A DNA stretch of 64,000 nucleotides from Novosphingobium sp. ZN18A2 (GCF_036784765.1 NZ_CP136651.1:1550001-1614000); one strand, 5' to 3'. Shown: positions 35,878 through 45,346, numbered from the stretch's first letter. Notes: generated by a model not told the origin, from the letters alone. Translations and numbers: made by a program.

Positions 35878-36921
35878 ATGAACAAATTTATTATTGGTGC
35901 GATGGCGGGCGCATTCCTGCTTGCCGGTTGCCAGGCGAAGACCGGCGACAAGCAAGACGCTGGCGCGAACGTTTCATCCCAGATCACGGGCGCTGGTTCG
36001 ACATTCGTCTATCCCGTGCTTTCCGCCTGGTCGGCCGACTATGCGAAGAAGGACGGCGTCAGGGTCAACTACCAGTCGATCGGATCGGGTGGCGGCATCA
36101 GCCAGATCAAGGCGGGCACCGTCGATTTCGGCGCGAGCGACATGCCGCTTTCGCCCGACGAGCTCTCTGCCGCCGGCCTGGCGCAGTTCCCGGTCATCGT
36201 TGGCGGCGTTGTGCCGGTTGTGCACATCCAGGGCATCGACAAGGGGCAGCTGAAGCTGACCGGTTCGCTGCTGGCCGACATCTATCTGGGCAAGGTCAGC
36301 AAGTGGAACGATCCGGCGATCGTGAAGCTCAACCCCGGCCTGAAGCTGCCCGACGCCAAGATCACGGCGGTGCACCGGTCCGACGGTTCGGGCACGACGT
36401 TCAACTTCACCCACTACCTGACCCAGGTGAGCCCGGCGTGGAAGGCCGGCCCGGGTGACGGAAAGTCGGTGGCCTGGACCGGCGGCGTCGGCGGCAAGGG
36501 CAACGAAGGCGTGGCGGCTTATGTCGACCAGATCGCCAACTCGATCGGCTATGTCGAATATGCCTATGTCCTGCAGAACAAGATGGCCTGGGCCTATGTC
36601 CAGAACGCTGCGGGCAACTATGTCGCGCCGAGTGCGGACAGCTTCAAGGCGGCCGCCGCCAGCGCCGATTGGGCCAATTCCAAGGACTTCGACCTGGTGA
36701 TGACCAATGCGCCGGGCGATCAGGCCTATCCGATCACGGCGTCCACCTTCGTGCTGATGTACAAGCAGCCGAAGGACCAGGCCCGCAGCGATGCGGCGCT
36801 GAAGTTCTTCAAGTGGTCGCTCGAGAACGGGCAGGATCAGGCCAGCAAGCTTGACTACGTGCCCCTGCCCGGCACAGTGGTGAAGCAAATCGAAGACTAC
36901 ATGCAAGCGAACATCAAGTGA
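35878..36921 (+). CDS. pstS: Phosphate ABC transporter substrate-binding protein PstS
   Basis: 347 residues from ATG 35878 with AAGGAG upstream. The lipobox FLLAGC (Cys18) marks it as a lipoprotein, or a cleaved precursor. Phosphate-binding motifs: TGAGSTFVYPVLSAW, YQSIGSGGGISQIKAG, DFGASDMPLSPDEL and HRSDGSGTTFNFTHYL. It captures inorganic phosphate in the periplasm for PstCAB. It opens the pst-phoU operon with a PHO box in front, and its stop overlaps the pstC GTG (GTGA). Confidence 0.97.
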   Translation: MNKFIIGAMAGAFLLAGCQAKTGDKQDAGANVSSQITGAGSTFVYPVLSAWSADYAKKDGVRVNYQSIGSGGGISQIKAGTVDFGASDMPLSPDELSAAGLAQFPVIVGGVVPVVHIQGIDKGQLKLTGSLLADIYLGKVSKWNDPAIVKLNPGLKLPDAKITAVHRSDGSGTTFNFTHYLTQVSPAWKAGPGDGKSVAWTGGVGGKGNEGVAAYVDQIANSIGYVEYAYVLQNKMAWAYVQNAAGNYVAPSADSFKAAAASADWANSKDFDLVMTNAPGDQAYPITASTFVLMYKQPKDQARSDAALKFFKWSLENGQDQASKLDYVPLPGTVVKQIEDYMQANIK

Positions 36922-37961
36922 CACCAAACGCAAAGTCGCCCACGCCGCCGGATACGCGGCGTGGTGACAACGATCCGGGGCCAGACGCGGCCCCGGATCA
37001 TGCAAGTAGTGCCTTCTCTTCGGCCAGACCGCATGGCGGGCTGGCCGAACGAGCGTTTCGCCTTATTACCGCCGGCGCCGCCTGGCTCGTGCTCATCATC
37101 CTGCTGGCCGTTGCCTATTCCATGGCGTCGGGTGGATGGCTGGCGTTCAAGACTTTTGGCCTTGGCTTCATTACCAGCACCGACTGGGACGTGGTGAACG
37201 GCCAGTTCGGCGCGCTTGTTGCCATTTACGGCACACTTACCACCTCTGTGATCGCGCTGATCATCGCCGTGCCGGTAAGCATCGGCATCGCGTTGTTTCT
37301 TACAGAGATCGCACCTGTCTGGTCACGCCAGCCCATCGCGATCGCGATTGAACTTCTCGCGGCGGTTCCCAGCATCATCTACGGCATGTGGGGACTGTTC
37401 GTGTTCGCGCCGTTCCTGGCGACCAACGTCGAACCCTGGATAAACGATCACCTGGGCACACTGCCGGTGATCGGGCCGCTGTTCAGCGGTCCGCCCATCG
37501 GTATCGGCACGCTGACGGCCGGTATCGTTCTGGGCATCATGGTCATCCCGTTCATCGCATCGGTTGCACGCGACGTGTTCAACGCGGTTCCGGCGGCGCT
37601 GCGGGAGTCGGCGGTGGCGCTGGGGGCAACGCGGTGGGAACGCCTGCGCTATGTCACGCTGCCCTACACCCGCTCCGCCATCGTCGGCGCGATCTTCCTG
37701 GGGTTGGGGCGCGCGCTTGGCGAGACGATGGCCGTTACCTTCGTGCTGGGCAATGCGCATGACCTTTCGGCATCGCTGCTGATGCCCAGCAACTCGATCG
37801 CGGCGGCCATCGCCAACGAATTCACCGAAGCCGATACAGAGCTTTATCGCAGCTCTCTGATCGCGCTCGCATTCCTGCTGTTCCTTGTGACGTTCATCGT
37901 GCTCAGCCTTGCAAAGCTGATGCTGGCGCGCGTGGAACGCAATCTTGGCAGGACGAACTGA
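36918..37961 (+). CDS. pstC: Phosphate ABC transporter permease PstC
   Basis: 347 residues from GTG 36918. A hydrophilic N-terminus of 45 residues precedes six membrane helices. The permease loop motif (VPAALRESAVALGATRWERL) and GRALGETMAVTFVLGN are typical of PstC. It forms the transmembrane channel with PstA, energised by PstB. Confidence 0.97.
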   Translation: MTPNAKSPTPPDTRRGDNDPGPDAAPDHASSAFSSARPHGGLAERAFRLITAGAAWLVLIILLAVAYSMASGGWLAFKTFGLGFITSTDWDVVNGQFGALVAIYGTLTTSVIALIIAVPVSIGIALFLTEIAPVWSRQPIAIAIELLAAVPSIIYGMWGLFVFAPFLATNVEPWINDHLGTLPVIGPLFSGPPIGIGTLTAGIVLGIMVIPFIASVARDVFNAVPAALRESAVALGATRWERLRYVTLPYTRSAIVGAIFLGLGRALGETMAVTFVLGNAHDLSASLLMPSNSIAAAIANEFTEADTELYRSSLIALAFLLFLVTFIVLSLAKLMLARVERNLGRTN

Positions 37962-37962
37962 G

Positions 37963-38805
37963 ATGAACTGGGTTCTTTTCCGTCGCAAGCTGGTTGACCG
38001 GATCGCTTTTGTCGGCGCTGCTGCGGCGACGCTGTTCGGTCTGGTGTTCCTGTTCTGGATATTGTGGACGACGTTTGCGAACGGTGTGGCGGCGCTCAAC
38101 CTGAAGCTCATCACCGAAATGACGCCGCCTCCCGGCGCGGACGGCGGCCTTCTGAATGCGCTTTACGGCAGCGCGGTGATGGTTGTGCTGGCCATCGTGA
38201 TCGGCACGCCGATCGGCCTTTGCGCGGGAACCTATCTGGCCGAACATGGCCGAAATACGCGCCTTGCAGCGGCCGTTCGCTTCGTGAACGATATCCTGTT
38301 AAGCGCGCCGTCGATCGTGCTGGGCCTTTTCATCTACGAACTGATCGTGGTGCCGATGAAGCACTTTTCGGGGATCGCGGGCGGCCTTGCGCTGGCATTG
38401 ATCCTTGTCCCGGTGGTCGTGCGCACCAGCGACGAGGCGCTGCGCCTCGTGCCCGACCGCATGCGCGAGGCTGCGTTCGCGCTTGGTCTTCCCGGCTGGA
38501 AGGTCAGTCTGCAGGTGCTGTTCAACGCGGCGATGAGCGGGATCGTTACCGGCGTGCTGCTGGGCGTGGCGCGCATCAGCGGCGAGACGGCGCCCTTGCT
38601 GTTTACCGCGCTGAACAACCAGTTCTGGAGCGCGGATATCAACGCGCCGCTTGCCAACCTGCCCGTGGTGATCTTCCAGTACGCGATGAGCCCTTACGAT
38701 ACCTGGCATTCGCTGGCCTGGGCGGGGGCGCTTGTCCTGACCGCCTTTGTGCTTGCCCTCAACCTGATAGTCCGTCTGTTCGCGCGTCGGAGATCCTCCA
38801 AATGA
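37963..38805 (+). CDS. pstA: Phosphate ABC transporter permease PstA
   Basis: 280 residues from ATG 37963, one base after the pstC stop. Six helices; the coupling motif is [20 protein letters not shown], followed by [19 protein letters not shown]. It pairs with PstC in the phosphate importer. The last codons overlap the pstB start (ATGA). Confidence 0.97.
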   Translation: MNWVLFRRKLVDRIAFVGAAAATLFGLVFLFWILWTTFANGVAALNLKLITEMTPPPGADGGLLNALYGSAVMVVLAIVIGTPIGLCAGTYLAEHGRNTRLAAAVRFVNDILLSAPSIVLGLFIYELIVVPMKHFSGIAGGLALALILVPVVVRTSDEALRLVPDRMREAAFALGLPGWKVSLQVLFNAAMSGIVTGVLLGVARISGETAPLLFTALNNQFWSADINAPLANLPVVIFQYAMSPYDTWHSLAWAGALVLTAFVLALNLIVRLFARRRSSK

Positions 38806-39608
38806 TGAACCTTTCACCCCGTACCGCCGACGAACCGGTGACGGCATCGATCGCGCGGGAAACGAAGATCGACGTTCGCAACCTCGATTTCTTCTATGGC
38901 AAGAACCAGGCGCTTCATTCGGTGACGCTGCCTGTCCCCGAGCATGCGGTTACGGCGATCATCGGGCCTTCGGGCTGCGGAAAATCGACGCTGCTGCGAA
39001 CGCTCAACCGGATTTACAACCTCTATCCCGAACAGCGGGCAGAGGGCGAAATCCTGATGGATGGCCAGAACATCCTCGGCAAGGTCGATCTTGCGGACCT
39101 GCGCCGCCGCGTGGGCATGGTGTTCCAGAAACCCACGCCGTTCGCCACGTCGATCCGGTCCAACGTCGGGTTCGCGCTGTCGTATTACGAGAAGCTTTCC
39201 AAAGGCGAACTGGATGCGCGCATCGAAGACGCGCTGCGCCAGGCCGCGCTGTGGGACGAAGTGAAGGACAAGCTGGACCAGAGCGCGCTTTCGCTGTCCG
39301 GCGGTCAGCAGCAGCGCCTGTGCATCGCGCGCACCATTGCAGTGCGGCCCGAAGTGGTACTGTTCGACGAGCCGACATCGGCGCTCGATCCGATCTCTAC
39401 CGCGCGGATCGAGGAACTGCTCGACGAATTGCGCGGACGTTTCACCATCGTCATCGTTACGCACAACATGCAGCAGGCGGCGCGCGTTTCTGAAAAGACG
39501 GCGTTCTTCCACCTGGGCGAACTGATCGAGTTCGACGATACGACGCGCATCTTCACCAATCCCGCGGCGCAGAAGACGCAGGATTACATTACTGGACGGT
39601 ATGGCTGA
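38802..39608 (+). CDS. pstB: Phosphate ABC transporter ATPase PstB
   Basis: 268 residues. Walker [11 protein letters not shown]-loop [12 protein letters not shown], signature [14 protein letters not shown], Walker [14 protein letters not shown] and H-loop VTHNMQQA are all intact. The start is ATG 38802 overlapping the pstA stop; a second ATG follows immediately. It supplies ATP hydrolysis for phosphate import and, with PhoU, takes part in Pho signalling. Confidence 0.98.
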   Translation: MMNLSPRTADEPVTASIARETKIDVRNLDFFYGKNQALHSVTLPVPEHAVTAIIGPSGCGKSTLLRTLNRIYNLYPEQRAEGEILMDGQNILGKVDLADLRRRVGMVFQKPTPFATSIRSNVGFALSYYEKLSKGELDARIEDALRQAALWDEVKDKLDQSALSLSGGQQQRLCIARTIAVRPEVVLFDEPTSALDPISTARIEELLDELRGRFTIVIVTHNMQQAARVSEKTAFFHLGELIEFDDTTRIFTNPAAQKTQDYITGRYG

Positions 39609-39620
39609 GGCGATGCGTCG

Positions 39621-40319
39621 ATGACCTCCAACCCGCATACCCTCAGTGCGTTCGATCAAGAGCGCAAGCAATTGCATGAGCGGATCGCGCTTATGGGGAA
39701 CCTGGCCAGGCAGGCGCTTCACGCTGCGGTGGAATGCCTGCTTGCCCATGACGTTGACGGTGCCTTGCAGATCGTTGCGAGGGACAAGGAACTCGACGAA
39801 ATGGCCAATGCGGTGGAAGAGTTCGCTCTTACGCTGCTTGCACTTCGTTCGCCCGTTGCCGACGATTTGCGAGAGGTTGTCGCTTCGATAAAGATCGCCA
39901 GCGCGCTCGAACGGGTAGGGGATCACGCCAAGAGCACGGCAAAGCGTGTGCCGCTGCTTCAGTCCATGGACGATATGCAAGCCGCTGCGGCGCTTCGCGA
40001 AATGTCCAAGGCCGCCGAAGACCTGCTGCGCGATGCGATCGACGCCTTCGTGGATCGCGATGCCGCGAAGGCGAGTGCCGTATGGGCCAGCGACCGCGTG
40101 GTGGACGATTACTACAACTCGGTATCGAATGCGTTGCTCGCCAACCTGGTCGCCAATCCGTCGACCGGCCAATCGACCGCGCACCTGCTATTCGTTGCGA
40201 AGAACATCGAACGCATCGGCGACTATGCGACCAACATCGCGGAAATGGTCTATTACGCGTCGGAAGGAAAGCGACTGGGCGACCGGGTTCGCGGCGCCGA
40301 TCCGTTGGATTCTGACTAG
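39621..40319 (+). CDS. phoU: Phosphate-signalling protein PhoU
   Basis: 232 residues, all helical, in two PhoU repeats (about 10-105 and 115-215), each with the E(D)xxxD-type metal motif (DKELDEMANAVEEF, ASDRVVDDYYNSVS) and KNIERIGDYATNIAE. PhoU dampens PhoR/PhoB signalling through PstB. It is the last gene of the operon. No phoR/phoB pair lies in the window. Confidence 0.96.
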   Translation: MTSNPHTLSAFDQERKQLHERIALMGNLARQALHAAVECLLAHDVDGALQIVARDKELDEMANAVEEFALTLLALRSPVADDLREVVASIKIASALERVGDHAKSTAKRVPLLQSMDDMQAAAALREMSKAAEDLLRDAIDAFVDRDAAKASAVWASDRVVDDYYNSVSNALLANLVANPSTGQSTAHLLFVAKNIERIGDYATNIAEMVYYASEGKRLGDRVRGADPLDSD

Positions 40320-40320
40320 A

Positions 40321-40340
40321 GTCCGGCCCTGGGGCCGGAC
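40321..40340 (+). terminator. Hairpin just after phoU
   Basis: GTCCGGCC and GGCCGGAC form an 8-9 bp stem with a very small loop starting two bases after the phoU stop. No T-run follows; it may end the pst operon or stabilise its mRNA. Confidence 0.5.
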
Positions 40341-40662
40341 ATCGCCTCGCTACCGGCGGCGGGCCTCCAATCTTGCACCGATGTCCGATAAGAGCGCACG
40401 ACGCGTTTCGGCGCCGTGCATTGCTCGCGCCATAGCGGTGACGGCGCGTTTGGCCGCGAATTTCTGAAATGGTTGTCGTCGCAAGGATCGGCGGCGGGAA
40501 TGCGACCCGGCGATGGGGATACCTGTCGAATCGGTTTGACTGACAGGAATCACCGAATTGGTCCGTTTCCGGTCGGCACCATGCGCGCCTCGTGTCGGGA
40601 AAACCTCACAAAATGCCTCAGCAACACTTTGAAATATAATGGGTAAAAACAAACATTACCAA

Positions 40663-40680
40663 TAGTCAATCTACTATCAC
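40663..40680 (+). promoter_or_regulatory. Candidate PHO box upstream of the OprO/P-like porin
   Basis: TAGTCAA and CTATCAC are spaced by TCTA in the 7-4-7 layout of PhoB sites (4 of 7 and 5 of 7 matches to CTGTCAT). It is weaker than the pstS site but in the right place, 70 bases before the porin ATG. Confidence 0.5.
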
Positions 40681-40749
40681 ATAACCGCAACAATTCTGTC
40701 TTACCGGCCACGTGGGGTCAGGCCACGGGAAGCCAAGGGACAGATTTCA

Positions 40750-42078
40750 ATGCAAAATCACAAGTCGATCGCGCTGGCGGCAATTGCCGGCGCAATGATG
40801 GTACCGCACGCCGCAATGGCGCGCACGCATGAGCAGGCGCCAAGCGTCGAACAGCAGTTGAAGACGGCGCAACAGCAGATTGCAGAACTTCAGGCGCAAT
40901 TGGACGCGCTCAAGGCTAGGATGGATCAGACCGCCGCGGCGCAGTCGCAGGTCGCCGCAGATACAAAGGTCGCATCGCAGAAGGCCGATCAGGCTCTGGC
41001 GCAGGCATCGACCGCGCAGACAACGGCTGTCGCCGCGCAGTCCAAGGCCGAGGTGGCGAGCGACAAGGCGAGCAAGCCGGTCCTGGCCGATGCTGTAAAG
41101 TGGGCAGCGGATACCAAGGTTTCGGGCCGGATGTACTTCAACGTCAGTTCTGTTTCGGCGGACGACGAAAACGGAAACAATGTCGAAAAGGACGGCGGCT
41201 TCCAGATCAAGCGGTTCTATGTCGGCATAGACCACAAGTTCAACAACACGCTCTCTGGCAACATCACCACCGATGTCCGTCAGATCGGCGGTGTGGGGCA
41301 GACGCTGTTCATCAAGAAGGCGTTCCTGCAGGCCAGGTTCAGCAAGGCCGCGATCGTGCGACTGGGATCGGCCGACATGCCGTGGATACCTTATGTCGAA
41401 GGCGTGTATGGCTACCGCCATATCGAGAATACGATCACCGACCTCGATCATGAAGGCAACTCGGCCGATTGGGGCGTGCACGTGATGGGCAGCCTGGCCA
41501 ACGGCATCGTCAATTATCAGGTCTCGGCTGTGAACGGGGCGGGCTATCGCAATCCGCAGTTCACCAAGACGATCGATCTGGAAGGCCGCGTTTCGGTTGC
41601 CTACAAGGGCATCCAGGCGGCCGTCGGCGGCTATACCGGCAAGCTGGGCAAGGACGTGCAGGGCGGATACGCGCCGCACACGGCCAGCCGTTTCGACGCG
41701 CTGCTCGGTTACAAGGGCAAGGCCGGAAACGTCGGATACAGCATCGGCGGCGAATACTTCTTCGCCAAGAACTGGACCCACGTGAACACCGTGGAATCGG
41801 ATGCGGCCGAAGGGTACTCCATCTTCGCCTCTGTGCAGCCGGCGCCGAAATGGAGCGTGTTCGGTCGATACGACTGGGTCCAGCCGAACAAGCACCTGAA
41901 CCCGATCCAGAAGGATCGCTACTTCAACGCCGGCATCCAGTTCAGCCCCGCCAAGATCGTGGACCTGGCGCTGGTGTACAAGCGCGACAATGCCGATGGC
42001 ATGCTGCAGATCGGCAATCTTGGTGCCGGACAGGCCACGCGCGACGAGATCGGCCTTTACGGGCAGTTCCGCTGGTAA
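40750..42078 (+). CDS. OprO/OprP-family phosphate-selective porin
   Basis: 442 residues. A signal peptide ends near PHAAMART. A coiled-coil segment follows (about 30-115, QLKTAQQQIAELQAQLDALK and Ala/Gln-rich heptads), then a beta barrel: VSGRMYFNVSSVSAD, FQIKRFYVGIDHKFNNTLSG, YVEGVYGYRHIE and a C-terminal EIGLYGQFRW ending in aromatic Trp, the outer-membrane assembly signal. OprO/P porins pass phosphate or polyphosphate and form trimers; the N-terminal coiled coil suggests trimerisation or peptidoglycan contact. Its location behind pst-phoU and the PHO-box-like site support phosphate uptake. Confidence 0.9.
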   Translation: MQNHKSIALAAIAGAMMVPHAAMARTHEQAPSVEQQLKTAQQQIAELQAQLDALKARMDQTAAAQSQVAADTKVASQKADQALAQASTAQTTAVAAQSKAEVASDKASKPVLADAVKWAADTKVSGRMYFNVSSVSADDENGNNVEKDGGFQIKRFYVGIDHKFNNTLSGNITTDVRQIGGVGQTLFIKKAFLQARFSKAAIVRLGSADMPWIPYVEGVYGYRHIENTITDLDHEGNSADWGVHVMGSLANGIVNYQVSAVNGAGYRNPQFTKTIDLEGRVSVAYKGIQAAVGGYTGKLGKDVQGGYAPHTASRFDALLGYKGKAGNVGYSIGGEYFFAKNWTHVNTVESDAAEGYSIFASVQPAPKWSVFGRYDWVQPNKHLNPIQKDRYFNAGIQFSPAKIVDLALVYKRDNADGMLQIGNLGAGQATRDEIGLYGQFRW

Positions 42079-42103
42079 CCTGCCGGCAAAACGCGGAAAC
42101 GGA

Positions 42104-42137
42104 CGGGGCGGGGGGAATGGCGTTTTCCTTCGCCCCG
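42104..42137 (+). terminator. Terminator-like hairpin after the porin gene
   Basis: CGGGGCG and CGCCCCG form a 7-bp stem with a 20-base loop, followed by TTTCGTTT. It lies about 25 bases past the porin stop. Confidence 0.55.
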
Positions 42138-42200
42138 TTTCGTTTCACGGTTCGGTCGCGATCCTGCACCGGCCCTGTTTATGCCTTTCAGATTCCGCCT

Positions 42201-42707
42201 TTAGGTGCGCATCGATTTGGCAGGAGGGCCGGGTTGGTAATGAAGCCCGGCGGGGCTGTGTTCGCTGGCCGAAGCCACGGGGCCGTTCTCCGTGGCGAAG
42301 GCCGCGAACATCGCAATGACTTCATCCGACGCAAGCCCGCTCTGCTGCTTTTCGCCAAGCTCGACAGCATCGAGCAGCCTTGCCAGGAAGTGCGACGACC
42401 CGGAATAGACCAGTGACCACGATGCAAACTGACGCGTGCTAACGCCCTCGTCACGGATCGTGGTGATATGAGTGTGGCGCGGATCGTCCATGATCGATGC
42501 CCTGATCGCCGCCATTTCATGACGTGGGCCTTCGATCAACTGCGCGAAGCGGCTGCCGTTGAAGATAAGCGCGCCGGTTATCTGGCAACCGGCGTTGCGG
42601 GACCGCGATACGTCGACGATTTTCTGGATTTCTTTATCGGTGGTTGAACCCGAAAGCAGGGATTCGCTCACATATACCCAGCAGTTGAAATCGTCTTGGC
42701 TTTCCAT
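42201..42707 (-). CDS. BLUF-domain blue-light sensor protein
   Basis: 168 residues from ATG 42707; a TTG at 42761 would overlap the kinase gene. The BLUF domain covers about residues 5-100: WVYVSES with the flavin-proximal Tyr, SRSRNAGCQITGALIF with Asn, RFAQLIEG with the key Gln, DPRHTHITTI and FASWSL with the conserved Trp. Flavin photochemistry (hydrogen-bond switch) would report blue light. The C-terminal 65 residues lack an EAL or other output domain, so it should act by protein contact. It sits 28 bases behind the sensor kinase of a FixLJ-like pair, suggesting a shared signalling module. Confidence 0.93.
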   Translation of the reverse strand: MESQDDFNCWVYVSESLLSGSTTDKEIQKIVDVSRSRNAGCQITGALIFNGSRFAQLIEGPRHEMAAIRASIMDDPRHTHITTIRDEGVSTRQFASWSLVYSGSSHFLARLLDAVELGEKQQSGLASDEVIAMFAAFATENGPVASASEHSPAGLHYQPGPPAKSMRT

Positions 42708-42735
42708 GCAGCAGCCGTCCGCAGCTTGATCCCGT

Positions 42736-44304
42736 TCAATTTGGACATTCGGCTGCGTCAAGTTCGATCACGACCACGGCGCCACCGCTGTCAGCGTTTC
42801 CAAACTCGATCGACGCCCGGTTTGCTTCAAGAAGCGTGCGAGACAATGCGAGGCCGACGCCAAGACCTTCGCTACTACTATCGTTCGTCTTGTCAATTGC
42901 ACTAATTAACCGTTCCGGTTGGAATCCTGTCCCAAAATCGCGCACTTCAAGCCGGATACGATTGCCGGCCATACGCCGTGCCGAAACGGCCACTTCCTTC
43001 AACGTATGCTGGTTCGATGCATTTGCGGAATTGCGGAAGAGATTCACCAGAACCTGTTCGAACTGGACTTCGTCGACCAGCACGTGCGTTGCATCGTCAG
43101 CAAGGTCCAGCGTCAGGTGCACATCGTCGCAACCGGACGCTTCGAGCAGGCGGATCGCGTTGGAACACGCCCCGCGCAATGAAATAGCGGTCCGTTCCGC
43201 CACACCCAGCCGCACCAGGGACCGCGCCCGCCGGATGACATTTCCCGCGCGCTGGATTTCCTGCTGGGCGCTTTCCAGCAGCGGTATCGCATTCCCGTCC
43301 GGATCGATGGAAAGGCGCTGCACGGCATTCAGGTAATTGCTCACGGCGGCGAGCGGCTGGTTGAGCTCATGCGCAAGCGTCATGGCCATCGTGCCCATGG
43401 CTTCGAGGCGCGAGTGATGCAGTTGCCGGTGATGTTCGCGGTCGGATTCGCGCTGGGCAATGGTGCGCTTGGTAACGTCGAACCCGGTGAATATCACGCC
43501 GAAGGCATGCGAGCCGTCGTCGCGGACGGGCTGGCACACGAAATCGATGAATTCCACGTTCTGGCCGGCCTTGTTGCCGACAAGGCTGGCGAAGGGGAAG
43601 CCGGTCGTGTTTTGCTGCACGCCCGAGGTATAAACTTCGCGCAAAAGTTTCTTCAGCCACCGTCCTGCCCGGTTGGCTGACCCGGCTTCGCCGTCGAGCT
43701 GGTCGGGTCGGCCGAACAGCTCGGCCGCGGCCCTGTTGACGAATTCCAGCTTCATTTCGGGGCCGGCCGCAAGGGCAATATAGGCAGGGGAATCGTTGAG
43801 AAGCCGGTTCAGTTGCGAGTTTTCCGACAGCAGCAGGCTGTCCAGAAGCCTGGACGGCATCCGCGCGTGGATATCGATCAGAACCCCGTCGATGGTGCCG
43901 TTCGGTTCGGCCATCGGCGTGTGATAAACGGTGTAATAGTGCCCTTCTTCCTCGGGATTGACGGGCGGCAGCACGAATTTGCTTTGCACCCGCAACATAC
44001 CGCGCTTGGTTTTGCGTACATCGGTTTCGATTTCGTTCCACGCCCGCGGCATGAGCAGGGGGAGCGGCTTGCCCGTATCGCCTATGCCGACCCTGCCTCC
44101 CGCAAGATCGATAAAGGCATCGTTGAAGAAGACCCGGAACTCGTCTCCCCAGAGGACCACTTTCGGGGCAGCCGAACTGAACAGGATGCCCAGCGCGGTC
44201 TTGAGCCGTATCGACCAGCCTTCAGGATGGCCGAGCGGCGAATCCGACCAGTCCAGCCGCTCTATCCGTTCGGTCCATTCGTCGGGCCATTGGTCAACGA
44301 TCAT
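42736..44304 (-). CDS. PAS-domain sensor histidine kinase (FixL/HWE-like organisation)
   Basis: 522 residues, no membrane helix. An N-terminal PAS-like domain (SDSPLGHPEGWSIRLKTAL, LWGDEFRVFFNDAFIDLAGG) is followed by a second PAS (SPAYIALAAGPEMKLEFVN), an H-box [17 protein letters not shown] (phospho-His near residue 316) and an ATPase domain (LVNLFRNSANASNQ, DFGTGFQPE, EGLGVGLALSRTLLE). It starts inside the last 11 bases of the response regulator gene, so the two form a coupled cognate pair. No haem-FixL His/Arg pair is apparent, so the signal is unknown, possibly delivered by the adjacent BLUF protein. Confidence 0.92.
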   Translation of the reverse strand: MIVDQWPDEWTERIERLDWSDSPLGHPEGWSIRLKTALGILFSSAAPKVVLWGDEFRVFFNDAFIDLAGGRVGIGDTGKPLPLLMPRAWNEIETDVRKTKRGMLRVQSKFVLPPVNPEEEGHYYTVYHTPMAEPNGTIDGVLIDIHARMPSRLLDSLLLSENSQLNRLLNDSPAYIALAAGPEMKLEFVNRAAAELFGRPDQLDGEAGSANRAGRWLKKLLREVYTSGVQQNTTGFPFASLVGNKAGQNVEFIDFVCQPVRDDGSHAFGVIFTGFDVTKRTIAQRESDREHHRQLHHSRLEAMGTMAMTLAHELNQPLAAVSNYLNAVQRLSIDPDGNAIPLLESAQQEIQRAGNVIRRARSLVRLGVAERTAISLRGACSNAIRLLEASGCDDVHLTLDLADDATHVLVDEVQFEQVLVNLFRNSANASNQHTLKEVAVSARRMAGNRIRLEVRDFGTGFQPERLISAIDKTNDSSSEGLGVGLALSRTLLEANRASIEFGNADSGGAVVVIELDAAECPN

Positions 44305-44962
44305 ATTCGAGCGCTTGCAGGACCGATTTGACTTCCAGAAGCTCTACAATAGTGCGCATCCCCAGCTTGTTCATCATGTCGAGCCGATAGGATTCCACCG
44401 TGCGGTGGCTGATGCCGATTTCCTTTGCGATTTCCTTGCTGGTCAGCCCGTCGGTCACACCGTCGAAAATCTGCCTTTGGCGGGGACTGAGCAACGTGGT
44501 GACCTTTCGCGCGGTCCGCATGTTGTTCGATTTGGCGATTGCCGTCGGGAGGCGATCGAAACCGACCCGCACAACCTTTTCCAGCGTATCGTCGGTAAAC
44601 GGCTTTTCCAGAAAATCGAATGCGCCCAGCTTGATCGCGCGCACGGCCAGCGGAATTTCGCCATGCCCGGTCATGATAATGGCCGGCCAGTGACAGTCCT
44701 GTTGCCGCAGTTTTGCCAGAAAATCGATCCCGTTCAGTTCGGGCATGCGCTCGTCGATCAGCAGCACGCCCGGTTCGATCAGGTCGATTTCGTCCAGAAG
44801 GTCAAGCGCGCTCGCGAACGGGCGCACCTTCATCTTCATCGCGCCGAGCAGCGCCGTCAGCGACGCACGCATTCCGCGGTCGTCGTCAACCACATAGACG
44901 GGTGGCTGCGGCGTGTTTTCCGGCTGTGCGGTTCCGATGGACTGGATGACCTTATCTCCCAT
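44294..44962 (-). CDS. FixJ-family response regulator
   Basis: 222 residues. Receiver: VYVVDDDRGMRASLTALLGA, VLLIDERMPELNG with the phospho-Asp, IIMTGHGEIPLAVRAI and FLEKPF. LuxR-type helix-turn-helix: LSPRQRQIFDGVTDGLTSKE, SHRTVESYRLDMMNKLGM. It is the first gene of a leftward operon with the PAS kinase and likely BLUF. Four phased TACGGTA-like repeats upstream may be its binding sites (autoregulation, inference). Confidence 0.93.
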   Translation of the reverse strand: MGDKVIQSIGTAQPENTPQPPVYVVDDDRGMRASLTALLGAMKMKVRPFASALDLLDEIDLIEPGVLLIDERMPELNGIDFLAKLRQQDCHWPAIIMTGHGEIPLAVRAIKLGAFDFLEKPFTDDTLEKVVRVGFDRLPTAIAKSNNMRTARKVTTLLSPRQRQIFDGVTDGLTSKEIAKEIGISHRTVESYRLDMMNKLGMRTIVELLEVKSVLQALEYDR

Positions 44963-45008
44963 AGAGTGCGACCTTCTCCTGCTTAGAGGTCTATCACCAA
45001 ATTTGGCA

Positions 45009-45049
45009 CTACGGTAACGTTACGGTACGATACCGTAGTGATGCGGTAG
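45009..45049. promoter_or_regulatory. Helically phased TACGGTA repeats upstream of the FixJ-type regulator
   Basis: Heptamers TACGGTA (45010), TACGGTA (45021), TACCGTA (45031) and TGCGGTA (45042) recur every 10-11 bases. The first and third also form a CTACGGTA/TACCGTAG inverted repeat, and GTAACGTTAC (45014-45023) is a perfect palindrome. The array lies 47-87 bases before the regulator's start codon. The 12-mer GTAACGTTACGG at 45014 recurs at 47389 upstream of the double-PilZ gene. Confidence 0.65.
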
Positions 45050-45145
45050 TGCGGGCACGGCGCGGGGTTTCAGCGCGGTCGCAACGGTTTTGCACGGATA
45101 AGGTTTCATATCCTGACGACCTGTCCAAGAGCGATTGCCGACCCG

Positions 45146-45313
45146 ATGCTTCATCTTGAATTCTTTGATGAAACGAACCGCCGGCTTGCGCGCGTGGTCG
45201 CCCCTGCCACGGCGGAAAGCGTGGCCAGGATTCCGGAAATCGTGGCTCGCACCAGGAAGGTGTCAGGGGCCAGCAAGCATCGTATCACATCGTTCCGGGG
45301 AAATGGCTCATGA
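45146..45313 (+). CDS. Possible small hypothetical protein
   Basis: 55 codons from ATG 45146, with GC-biased third positions in the middle part, starting MLHLEFFDETNRRLARVV. It has no family I know and only a weak upstream AAGAGCG. It would be the first gene of a rightward pair with the PilZ gene 33 bases downstream. An overlapping frame is less convincing by codon use. It could be chance. Confidence 0.3.
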   Translation: MLHLEFFDETNRRLARVVAPATAESVARIPEIVARTRKVSGASKHRITSFRGNGS

Positions 45314-45346
45314 CCGGGTCATGTGACATCGGGTGAGGGCGCATTG

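Larger units (their letters stand above)
40320..40749. other. 430-bp region between phoU and the porin gene
   Basis: No gene is supported. Immediately after phoU comes a GC-rich hairpin. The right half turns AT-rich, with a TATAAT at 40635-40640 and the candidate PHO box at 40663-40680, so it holds the porin promoter. Confidence 0.6.

Noticed and set aside
42736..44304. Assignment of the first kinase as a haem-binding FixL
   Set aside because: Its PAS domains lack the His/Arg pair found in the kinase at 57206, so only the overall FixLJ-like organisation is claimed.
45135..45326. 63-codon frame overlapping the possible small gene at 45146
   Set aside because: Codon use and composition (Trp, Arg and Pro rich) are worse than in the neighbouring frame.
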